In this document: one piece after another, positions 31,948-40,884 of the stretch
Layout of the letters: the number at the start of each line of letters is the position of its first letter
Numbering within the stretch: position 1 is the first letter of the stretch
Source of the DNA: Pseudo-nitzschia pungens
Lineage: Eukaryota; Bacillariophyta; Bacillariophyceae; Bacillariales; Bacillariaceae
Direction of reading: 5' to 3'
Length of the DNA: 64,000 bases
Assembly (NCBI GenBank): GCA_037355855.1
Contig: CM074763.1
Span: 3,286,001 to 3,350,000, forward strand
Program-made: the position numbers and the translations under genes
Notes under the pieces: model-generated
Seen by the model: only the letters and a program-made list of their open reading frames with translations
Databases searched by the model: none
Told to the model about the DNA's origin: nothing

Positions 31948-32012
31948 CGGACCATTTTTGTCCCCTTAGCTTTGATGGAACCGGACCATTTTTGTCCCCT
32001 TAGCTTTGATGG
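31948..32012. repeat. 31-bp tandem duplication within the element
   Basis: The unit CGGACCATTTTTGTCCCC...GATGG at 31948-31978 is repeated at 31982-32012. It lies just upstream of the minus-strand gene ending the interval on the left, in its probable leader. Confidence 0.85.
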
Positions 32013-32485
32013 GACGTAAAGTGCTGCATCGGCACGGAACTTTTCGATCACCCTCAAGGTCTTGGTGGTGTACAGAGCCATTATTATCGTCTATGAATTT
32101 TCTTTATTCTTTGGTAAATATTCAATATTATGGTATTTGAGTATGTTACTAAAATCAACAAAAGTTGTCACGCACATTGACTAAAGTACATCGTCTCCAA
32201 GAACCATCCAAAAAAATTGTGAACAAAGCACAAACCGGGACCGACAATCCTAACGGTGTGTGAAAAAACTTGGCATTCTAATCAAATTTTTCATGGATCA
32301 AGAAAAGGAAAGCAAAATCCCGGACTGGGAGTGCACAGGGGAAAAACTTAACGGATAAATGACAGTTTTCATTTGTTCCATGGTACTTTTTAAACATTGG
32401 GGGATAATCTTTTAGTTTTTAATGCGGAAATTCCACGAATGACTCGATGTTTCAGAAATCGCGCCTTTTTCTTATTTCATTATTC

Positions 32486-32648
32486 AAGGCTTATTTCTGG
32501 AAAGTTAGGAAGTCATTCCTTTCTGTTGTCTTTTCCTGTCAGTTCGACGGCGCATGAGAGATATTGACTATCATGAAGGCTTATTTCTGGAAAAGTTAGA
32601 AAGTCATTCCTTTCTGTTGTGTTTTCCTGTCAGTTGGACGGCGCATGA
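32486..32648. repeat. 72-bp direct duplication within the element
   Basis: The segment AAGGCTTATTTCTGG...GACGGCGCATGA at 32486-32557 recurs at 32576-32648 with three or four differences. It lies in the 1.1-kb non-coding interval (31931-33095) between two divergent element genes. I see no further gene there. Confidence 0.85.
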
Positions 32649-33095
32649 TCGAAAAAATAATGACTAAGCCTTACTTCTTACTTGGTATCACGGTGCCATG
32701 AATAAGTTTCTTGATGGAACCATTTTTTCAGTTCATCAATCACTCTGTCCTTTGCAACTGACAGTTTCAATCCCTGGGAAAACATGCAAGAGATATCGTG
32801 GGGGACTTAATTGTTTGTATGCCTCAACTGACACTCCCAGTGGCAATTTCAGTCAGCTCCACAAAACGAAATGAAATCGTGGACAATGAAATGATTAGTT
32901 TACTTCAACGGATTAACTTCCACGGTATGTGTCCCACGATTTACTGTGGATTTGTCATTCGAGGAGACCGTTTCGGTTCCCGGGATGTGCAACAAGTGAA
33001 GAAGGATTTTTCATGTTTATTTCTGTTGCAAAACAACAAAAGCCAGTAGTAATATTGTTCCACAGAATTGACAAGTTACCCACAGGAACGGCATT

Positions 33096-34149
33096 ATGGT
33101 TAAACGTCTCAAAAAGGCGGAATCTTCCAATGAGAGAAGAGTCAAACCCTTTACTGTCAGTCGGAGGGTTGCAACTGCTGTGAATGAACTTATCCGCGGA
33201 GTAGTGAACCCAAAGCTAAAGATGAAAAGTGGGGAAAGCAAAGGATCTCGCCATTCGTTGCGCCTGAGATTGAAGAACCAAAGCTCTCGTAGTCAGTCTT
33301 CAACGGACGCTGTTTCTGGTGATGCTTCCAAGGTGGAAGATGTGTGTCTATCGAAAGAAGTTCAAAAACTCGCGTCCGATCTAAGCGGAAACGAAGGAGG
33401 ATATTGGACCAGAGTCAAAGCAAGGCGAAGCCACCAGGATGAATCGACGTCAACCACTGACAAGAAAAAGACCTCCAAGAAACGCTCTCATGTAGGAGAA
33501 GAACGTGAGCCGTCATCATCGAAGAAAAACAAAAGTCAGATGAAAGACCCTCCTAAACAGTCTCAGAATACCAAACAACAAACTTCTCAAGCAAATGCAA
33601 AGGGTATCAAAAACAGCGAGGAAGAATCTCTTCACAATAAGAAATCAGACAAAGGAGACGATCATGGTACTCAACTCTCCGGTGCTGAGAACAAAAAAGA
33701 AGATCCGTCGCTTGACCAGAAGGCTGCTCCAACCAAGACAGTGGAAATGAAGGATCTCTATTTTTGCGCATCGGGAGAAAAATATTGTCAATATCCGCAT
33801 GTTGACTTGTCCAAGGTGTGGCATAAGTGCCATTCATGCAAAAAGAAAATACATTGCGCTCTTTGCGCCAGTTACATTGACGAATCGCGTCTCTCCTATC
33901 CCAAATTGTACTGTTACAATTGCAGAAGCTCAGAGGACGGGTTCAAGGTAAAAGAAGCAAAATCATCGGGATCTTCATCTGAGGAGGAAAAGGAAAACGG
34001 TGAAGGTGCTGGCAATTTGAATTTGAATCCCCATGATCCTGCTACTGACGCTGCTTTGAATGATCTCAAAGATTTGGATGATCTTGATGCTACCACTGCC
34101 GCTGCTATTATTGCTGCTGCTTCGAATAATTGTGACAATAAGGATGATC

Positions 34150-34180
<31 letters not shown>

Positions 34181-34952
34181 CGAAGTTCTTTGTGCTTCCG
34201 AAAGCGAAGAAAGTGAAGGTGACGATGACAATAGCAAAGTACAAAAAGGGTTGGGAATCGGACAGACCACTGCCGTTGGAAAGGAAGATGTAAATCGAGA
34301 TTCTCGTACTAAGCAAAGAAGGATTTATCGCAATACCGTTAAAATCTTGACGGAGAGCAAAGAAAAAAAGACTGAAAAACGCGAAAGAAGAAGAAAGACG
34401 GCGGACGGAAAAAGAAGAAAGACGGGGGAACCACCAAGTAGTCCAGAACATATCAAAGACTTTACGACTTGGAGGAAAATGGGAGTGATATTGAGGCATG
34501 TGGGAGAATTGCAGAAGGGCTGCACATGGCAGGAGTCTGCTGATCGCAATACAAACCCGAAATCACAGCACTTTTTTATGACCTATGACGAGTTTGTTGA
34601 AGATCCAAAGAATTCAGAAAATGGTCGCCGTGCTAGATCGAAACCTATCTCGTGTTTCTACGTTCCGCTTGATTTCGATGAAGTAGCCTTTGGTAAGCAT
34701 CTAGTTGCTGTCGGAAAGCAAATGCAGAAGCAGTCGAGATCAAATTATCGGATTGAACGTGAAAGCTTTGCTTTCAGAGATCATATCTTTGGGAAAGGTC
34801 GACATTATGAACAAAAGAAAGAGGAGACTACAGCAGATCTTTTGAAAGTAATCGCTGAACAGCAACAGCTGATTGCTCTTTATAAAGCAATGCAAAGGAA
34901 AGGTCAGAACAACGGAAACGGGGCGTGTGACGAAAGCGTTGATTCTGACTGA
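33096..34952 (+). CDS. Element-encoded basic, Cys-cluster protein of unknown function
   Basis: The 618-residue protein has a very basic N-terminus, then a Lys/Ser-rich disordered stretch. A Cys/His cluster follows at about 224-275 with the order C-x6-C, C-x2-C, C-x2-C, C-x2-C (CASGEKYC, CHSC, CALC, CYNC), plausibly a zinc-binding module of treble-clef or PHD-like size. After an acidic run come poly-Ala stretches encoded by GCT repeats, a Lys/Arg-rich nuclear-localisation-like region (KKTEKRERRRK) and a folded-looking C-terminus with a helix near the end. It may be a DNA- or chromatin-binding accessory protein, but this is inference. No family was recognised. Confidence 0.62.
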
Positions 34953-35280
34953 CTCAATGAGCAATCCACGCTGTAGTGGTAGTTTATCAATTGACGTTGC
35001 GATAAACTAAATTTGGACTGATTTGTCCGAGGCATTGACAAAATTTCACACTCAACGTATCATTTGAGTCAATCTGGAAAACTCATCACGGAAATGGACA
35101 ATTTCCACCTTCAAAATGTTTACATCTCTACCTCCTCGTGTTGTACAAGTACCGGGCACAGATATTCAGAACGGGCAACTATTATTACTACTCCTACGGA
35201 TGGCGATATGATTTCGCATTTCTCTTCATAGATATTTACTATAACCTAAGTTGTCGTGCATATTCTTTTCTCTTGTGTCT

Positions 35281-36192
35281 TCAAATCTTTTTGTTAGATT
35301 GATAGGAACGCGGAGACATCACTCCTCTTCTCTTTTTCTCTTTCAAGGCTCTTCTCTCCCTTAGCCTTTTCATCGCATTTCCGTCGGCCGTAGTACCCCG
35401 AGTCAAAGCCTTCCCATTTTCTTGTACGGCAAGTTCTTTTGCCCACAAGTTATGGTCAGTGAAATATTTGACTTTGAATTTTGATTTATCTATATGATCA
35501 GGAGGAAAGCATTCTTTCAGCAAATCCAGGTATTTTTCGGTCTGTCCCAGAACGTTAACTTGTAACGCATCCCGGTACTTGTCTTTTAGTTTCGATTTCC
35601 CACCTTTGTTTGCCTTTATCTCATTTACTTGTATCCAAAAGCCTGTAAACCTAGGCCAATGGTCTTTGGATTTATACATAGTTGCATACCTCTTCTTGAA
35701 TCTTTCTCCTTGTCTCGCCAAATTCCTCCTATTTTGGTGGCTTAAGACACACTCGACTCTTGCAGGTGCTGGCAATTCATCGTTAGATGTGGGTATCTCT
35801 TTATCATCATCCTCTGATTCATTGTAATCATTCGCAGTTTGTTTGTTGTCTTTGTGGGCATCGACTTTATGCGCAGGTGGCTTGTTTTCTTCCTCAGTAT
35901 TGGTCCCATGACCTGCTGTTTCTTCCACATCAACTTTGATGGAACTTGCTCGTTGGTGAGACAACTTGGTCGGATTCAAATTCATTGTGTTTGCAACCAA
36001 CGTTGGTTTGTTTCGCAGACTCTTATTCTTGAGCTGTCCTTTAATATCGTTCCGCATGGTGTTGACAAAGCGAGTTCGTTGTACTGTGTAATCTGCATTC
36101 GTTACATATTGAGCTGGAGTGTAAGCCTTCGGTGTATTGTAATTGTTCCTACCGCTAATCATACTTGTACTTGAGACGGAAGATTTTGTCAT
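35281..36192 (-). CDS. Element-encoded basic protein of unknown function
   Basis: The 303-residue protein has Ser/Thr/Asn-rich residues 1-90 and an acidic disordered linker (about 90-145). A better-conserved-looking C-terminal half includes RFKKRYATMYKSKDHWPRF and FPPDHIDKSKFKVKYF. It ends in a strongly basic tail (RLRERRALKEKKRRG). The segment VECVLSHQNRRNLARQGERF precedes the folded part. No known domain is recognised. The gene lies between the Cys-cluster gene and the Ulp1 gene, in the same direction as the latter (271 bases apart). Confidence 0.55.
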   Translation of the reverse strand: MTKSSVSSTSMISGRNNYNTPKAYTPAQYVTNADYTVQRTRFVNTMRNDIKGQLKNKSLRNKPTLVANTMNLNPTKLSHQRASSIKVDVEETAGHGTNTEEENKPPAHKVDAHKDNKQTANDYNESEDDDKEIPTSNDELPAPARVECVLSHQNRRNLARQGERFKKRYATMYKSKDHWPRFTGFWIQVNEIKANKGGKSKLKDKYRDALQVNVLGQTEKYLDLLKECFPPDHIDKSKFKVKYFTDHNLWAKELAVQENGKALTRGTTADGNAMKRLRERRALKEKKRRGVMSPRSYQSNKKI

Positions 36193-36463
36193 TATTCATG
36201 ACACGGACGAAACACGAAAAGTGGTGGGAACAAAAAGTAGAACCGTTGATGTGAGGGTCATCATTTTACGGAGAACATGAGTGACCATCGGACATTATTT
36301 GCTTGGTGTACAAGTCAGTAACTCGTTTGTACTGGTACAGTACTTTGCACGGACATGTCATTGAAACCTCCCGTACTCTCGATGTACGTACGACTGGGAA
36401 CTAATCGTGACCCAAATACCTCATGAGTACTGCACACTATGTCAGGGCAATTGACAAAAGAAC

Positions 36464-39400
36464 TCACCTCTGTTGATCAGTTTCCTCATTGTTGTTTGTA
36501 TCATCATTATTTTTTGTACAACTCGTAAAACTTTCATTCGGAAACGTTCCCTCTGCCATTTTCATACGGTTCACAATATACTGCATCCGATCCAAATCTC
36601 TCATCATCATCCAGCCATGCTGTGTGATTTGCATATCGAGATCTCTTTCCATAGAACGGATCCTTTGAATTTGAAGATCGTTTCTCGAATAGTTCGTTTC
36701 AGGGAATATCCGATCGGACCTTTCGCTTGTACACGCGACAATCATCTTTGCCGCTGATACTTCTCCCTTCACCCGAGTTCCGATTGAGAGGTGGGCTTCT
36801 CCTCTGTCATGAGTGGTATAGCTACGATTTTCAGAATCCCTGTTATTAATTTCTGTAGCAGTTGCTTTATTCGATGCCATCTTTGGTTTGGGCCTTGTGT
36901 GGTTCTGCGCTCCTTTGACTTTTGCGTTCTTCTTCTTCTTCTTCCAATCCAGACACCTCTGCTCATCCCAAGTCATTCGCTGCATGAATTCTTGATAATC
37001 CTTCCGCATCCGCGAGATATATTTCTGCGGATGAAATTTGAAATGATTCGAAGTCTCGATCAACGCCAAAAAGCTAGGAATTCCATGCATGACTATCTGA
37101 TGATTAGACAACAATGATACCATCTCAGAAACGGCATGCGCAAACTTGAGAGTGAAAACACCACAGTCGTTGCAATTTGTTTGCTGAGGAACTGTTGGAC
37201 TTATTCGGACCATGTTTTTTTTTGAAAACGCGGATTTTTGGTCAGGATGGATACGCTCCCATTCATGGTTGAGCCACGTCTCTACCTGATGCTCTACTTC
37301 TGTTCTTGATCTATTCATGGAATCGAAATAAAGCAGGATTGGCGACAGACCGTCGGTTGTTGAATCAGAAGAAATTGCACCTGGGTTGATCACCACACAA
37401 AGTGACCAGTGCAACAAACGGTTGATTGGAATCAATATCATCCGCTTCTTGAAAATGTCGACAGGATATTTCCCGCTGGTCCAATTTTTGACTTCTTCTG
37501 GTCCAAATAAACTCAGAGTGGTATAGAAATAAGAGCCAAAAACGTGAATATCCTCATTCAAAGATTGTTCAAGCACCCATCGCATCCACAGATCAATGGC
37601 TTTATCATTCAGCCAACATGACTCGGCCACTGATTTGTAGTCGACTACATTCATCGTTATGACGCCTCCTTGCTGATTTATAGTGGAACATTTGATATCA
37701 AGTTCATTCAGGTTCTCTGAGACCTTCTCGATATTTTCGGCACTCATGACCCTCGGAAAAGAGAAAAGATTTTCATCGGTCTTTCTGCCCTGCAAGAAAT
37801 GGCATGATATCTTATTCGTTGAATTCAGCCTTTTTCGATAAGCAGCTTCCGCATCACTAACTAAGCATCCGACGCTCCCCAATAATTTTGTCGCACAATC
37901 TACCTCAATCGGTGTGGCTATGTTACGAAACTCTTTCTTCAGTTGATGCAAGTTTGACTCTTCACCGAACTCAACAACAATAGACGTCTGGATACAATCG
38001 CTTGGAAACGACGGTGGGGGTTTGAGTGTTGACCGATCGACGTTCGTCAGTAGAACTTCAAATATGACAACACTCTCTACAAATTGAAGTTTTGGCTGCC
38101 CTGTCCCTTGTGCCGTTCTGTCCATTCGAGAAGAAAGAGCATACTTGATGCCAATCACTGCCTTCATGTTACTCACTCGAATTGCTTTCGTTTTTGACTT
38201 CCCGCCAATAGATAAAGTCTGCGTTCTTTTCTCATATTTTAACTCAAGGTCTCCAGAATAAACTTTCTTACCAAAAGAGTAACGTAAGATGGGCATTGAA
38301 AACTTGGTGGGTAAGCATTTGACTTCATAATCACTATCGTCGTTGCTCGAAGACAGATCGAATGAATTCGACAACAAATGCTCAACGTCATTTGAAGGCA
38401 GCGCCGACTCCCTAGTGCTGCTGTTGATTTCATCTGTTTTTTTGTCCAATGGCTTCCCCCCTCTTTCTGGTGATAATTTGTTTCCCTGTACTTGATCAAC
38501 CTCGTCGACGCACCAATTGTAGTCTTCGGGAGGATGAGGCCGAAAATTTTCTGTCCCAGAGGTTGAGAGTCTTAACTTGAGCAACGAGTCGACTGCATCT
38601 TCATGACAAAATGCTTCACTGTGGGCTGCGGGTGTCCCACTACTTTCTGTATCAAATGTAGACAAAAGTTGCCTTCTAATTACTGAGTCGCTCCCCTGCT
38701 CCCTTTCGGATGGATCGAACCCTTCTTTTCTGATAGTATTGTCACCTCTCGCCTCAATTTTCACCTTATCGGTCGCTTCCGTCTTCTTTTTTGCTTCTGT
38801 TTCCCGCATGGCTTGTTCTTCGTTTTCGGAACGCCGCAGTGTAGAAATTGTAGTAGATTTGATTTTTTTCTTGGATGGTGGCGATAGTCGATTAGCAGCT
38901 GTGGGAAGGAGTCTCTGATTTGTTGAACCAACAGTACCCTTCGAGCTTCTTCTCGGTCTTCGCCTAATGTGCAATCCGGCGGCAGTCTCAACATATGATT
39001 CCGCATGCCGTTTCTCCGGTTGCGAAGATTCCTTGTGGTCGCCTCCTGCTTCCTCCCCCGGTTGCGGAGTATTCTTACACTTCCTCTTGCTTGCCTGACT
39101 TTTTGGCATGAGTTCTTCCAACTCAGAGGCCTTGGGATCATTTCCCTCTTCCTCCGGATGCAGAGCCATCTTCCTCCTTCTACTTGTCCGGGTTTTTGGT
39201 ATGGCATCTTTCAACGAAGACTCGTTGAGGACGCTTATTTCCTCCCCTTGTTGCGGAGGCTTCTTCCTCTTGCTCGCCCGAGTTTTTGGCATGGTGTCTA
39301 AGTCCTTGGGGACGCTTGCTCTCTCCCCTTGTTGCAGAGGCTTCTTCCTCTTACTCCTCTTAGTTTGCGGCATGGTCTCTGAGTCGTTGGGACCGCTTGC

Positions 39401-39616
39401 TTTCTCCCCTTGTTGCGGAGGCTTCTTCCTCTTACTCGCCCGAGTTTGCGGCATGGTCTCTGAGTCGTTGGGACCGCTTGCTTTCTCCCCTTGTTGCGGA
39501 GGCTTCTTCCTCTTACTCGCCCGAGTTTGCGGCATGGTCTCTGAGTCGTTGGGACCGCTTGCTTCCTCCCCTGGTTGCGGAGGCTTCTTCCTCTTACTCG
39601 CCCGAGTTTGCGGCAT
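36464..39616 (-). CDS. Ulp1/SENP-type SUMO protease with N-terminal basic repeats, transposon-borne
   Basis: The 1050-residue protein starts with seven copies of a 27-31-residue unit, MPQTRASKRKKPPQ..., each bearing a KRKK nuclear-signal-like core. A disordered region follows, then a folded middle domain (about 460-610). The C48 peptidase domain spans about 655-850: it has the family's start VVDYKSVAESCWLNDKAIDLW, catalytic His in LLHWSLCVV, Asp in LLYFDSMN, the oxyanion Gln in PQQTNCNDCGVF and the Cys as its second cysteine (NCNDCG). All catalytic residues are present, so it is probably active. The family removes SUMO or related modifiers in the nucleus. Ulp1 genes are recurrent cargo of eukaryotic DNA transposons. 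A helical tail follows the protease domain. Confidence 0.88.
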   Translation of the reverse strand: MPQTRASKRKKPPQPGEEASGPNDSETMPQTRASKRKKPPQQGEKASGPNDSETMPQTRASKRKKPPQQGEKASGPNDSETMPQTKRSKRKKPLQQGERASVPKDLDTMPKTRASKRKKPPQQGEEISVLNESSLKDAIPKTRTSRRRKMALHPEEEGNDPKASELEELMPKSQASKRKCKNTPQPGEEAGGDHKESSQPEKRHAESYVETAAGLHIRRRPRRSSKGTVGSTNQRLLPTAANRLSPPSKKKIKSTTISTLRRSENEEQAMRETEAKKKTEATDKVKIEARGDNTIRKEGFDPSEREQGSDSVIRRQLLSTFDTESSGTPAAHSEAFCHEDAVDSLLKLRLSTSGTENFRPHPPEDYNWCVDEVDQVQGNKLSPERGGKPLDKKTDEINSSTRESALPSNDVEHLLSNSFDLSSSNDDSDYEVKCLPTKFSMPILRYSFGKKVYSGDLELKYEKRTQTLSIGGKSKTKAIRVSNMKAVIGIKYALSSRMDRTAQGTGQPKLQFVESVVIFEVLLTNVDRSTLKPPPSFPSDCIQTSIVVEFGEESNLHQLKKEFRNIATPIEVDCATKLLGSVGCLVSDAEAAYRKRLNSTNKISCHFLQGRKTDENLFSFPRVMSAENIEKVSENLNELDIKCSTINQQGGVITMNVVDYKSVAESCWLNDKAIDLWMRWVLEQSLNEDIHVFGSYFYTTLSLFGPEEVKNWTSGKYPVDIFKKRMILIPINRLLHWSLCVVINPGAISSDSTTDGLSPILLYFDSMNRSRTEVEHQVETWLNHEWERIHPDQKSAFSKKNMVRISPTVPQQTNCNDCGVFTLKFAHAVSEMVSLLSNHQIVMHGIPSFLALIETSNHFKFHPQKYISRMRKDYQEFMQRMTWDEQRCLDWKKKKKNAKVKGAQNHTRPKPKMASNKATATEINNRDSENRSYTTHDRGEAHLSIGTRVKGEVSAAKMIVACTSERSDRIFPETNYSRNDLQIQRIRSMERDLDMQITQHGWMMMRDLDRMQYIVNRMKMAEGTFPNESFTSCTKNNDDTNNNEETDQQR
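39031..39616 (-). repeat. Coding tandem repeat, 81-bp units
   Basis: The 5' part of the Ulp1 gene is a tandem array of seven units. The first four are exactly 81 bp and nearly identical, while the inner units are longer and more diverged. Units nearest the start are the most alike, indicating recent expansion at that end. Confidence 0.9.
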
Positions 39617-40068
39617 GTTGTCTTTTAATAAATTCTCCTTGGCAGTGGTAATTGTAACAAGGCTTTTTGAGTGTTTATCGAATTTGGCAGAAACAGTCCT
39701 TCAAATTTTATGTACGATCACATGCCATGTGGTTGCTTCAAAATCTTTATCACCCGGCTCGCTAAGGGGTTAAATCCTGTCAATCTAGTGAGTTTAAATT
39801 CAACTGGAATCAATCTGGGGGTTTTAATGGTAGAAAAACATTTTGAATATGAGTAAATACCAGTACTCGTACGAGGAAGTCCTACGGTATCGTTGCATCA
39901 TTCAGAGTGACTTATTCACACTATCGTACGGTAAGTTAACCTTACCAGTACGGAAGGAAATTACAAATTACAATCTACAGTAATTTTTTGCCGGGACTAT
40001 CCCTCCTTGTAACAACTTATTCAAACCCTTTGGCAGTTACAATCTTGCTACACAGATTTTGTACCTAC

Positions 40069-40336
40069 TATGAATAGATACGAGGTACGTATAACCCTGA
40101 CACTTTTAGGTAACCTTACTCTACATTTCCTAGACAGTTTTTGTCCCTCCCTGTGACAACTTATTCAAGCGCGCAGTACCGTACAGTTTTTGTCCCTCCC
40201 TGTGACAACTTATTCAAGCGCGCAGTAAGGTTTACCGTACTTGTACAGAGATTTTGTTCCCACCGGTACGTACAGTCCCGGTAAATGTTTGTACGTCCCC
40301 CTAGCCGCGGCGCATACGGCCTATGCAACTTCGGGA
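40069..40336 (-). repeat. Right terminal inverted repeat
   Basis: The arm is the reverse complement of the left arm and ends CTTCGGGA. It has two direct copies of the same 41-bp module (40134-40176 and 40183-40225), adjacent and nearly identical. It lacks the left arm's 89-bp palindromic block. Confidence 0.85.
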
Positions 40337-40884
40337 GTTTACCCGTAAGGTTACTCAGTAACCTTGTAAAATTTTTTGTACGGTCATTTTTTCAACAGGC
40401 ACAAACAGTAATTAGCTTACTCGTAACTTTCCAGTAACCTGAAGATCTTCAAAGCGTGATGCATTTTTTGTGTGTGTTGCTCCTTGATCGAAAGAAACAA
40501 AAAAACACTGTTCCGACTTGCGCATCCATCGATAGATCCACCACTGTTGTGTACGCAGCGAGGGAGTTGCTTGTCACAAACGCTTGCAGTCGCGTTTTCC
40601 CCTTGATCTTGACAGCACCACGGCACTGCAGCAAAGTGGGCACCGGATAGGAATCGCATCGACTGGCAGGGGATAGAGAACACGAAATACTGCACACGTA
40701 CCAGAACTGCAGATTCGAAAGGCGACTCGAAACCGACGACGAGATCCGCATACGGACCCGAACCCGACCGGACCCGAAACCGACCCGACCCAAAACAGTG
40801 CAGTACAATACGCAATCAATCAATCAATCAATCAATAAAACCAATAAAACCAATCAAATCAATCAATCAATCAACTGAGACAGC
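40337..40884. other. Spacer and leader upstream of the coiled-coil gene
   Basis: The interval has no gene. Near the transposon end it has GTAAGGTTACTC-type words. The last 70 bases before the start codon are an AATC microsatellite (about 40816-40875, interrupted by AATAAAACC), probably in the 5' leader. Confidence 0.55.

Larger units (their letters stand above)
27164..40336. mobile_element. 13.2-kb DNA transposon with long terminal inverted repeats and five genes
   Basis: The ends read TCCCGAAGTTGCATAGGCCG inward on both sides. Homology continues, with a few indels, for about 270-400 bp (27164-27570 against 40336-40069). A possible 4-bp target duplication GTTT flanks both ends, which is weak evidence. 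Inside are five long uninterrupted frames: a RING/DUF6589-like protein (+), unknown (-), unknown Cys-rich (+), unknown (-) and a Ulp1 protease (-). Codon use is AT-richer than in the flanking host genes, which fits a mobile origin. Ulp1 proteases are known cargo of several eukaryotic DNA transposon groups (KDZ, some Mutator and CACTA). The RING plus DUF6589-like combination is not one I can assign to a named superfamily. Confidence 0.8.

Noticed and set aside
32798..33049. Small 83-codon frame upstream of the Cys-cluster gene
   Set aside because: It has no ATG at its start, no recognisable domain, and lies in a non-coding interval with duplications.
27164..40336. Polinton/Maverick or virophage-like element because of the cysteine protease
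   Set aside because: There is no protein-primed polymerase, retroviral-type integrase, packaging ATPase or capsid gene. The protease is of the cellular Ulp1/SENP type with a long extension.
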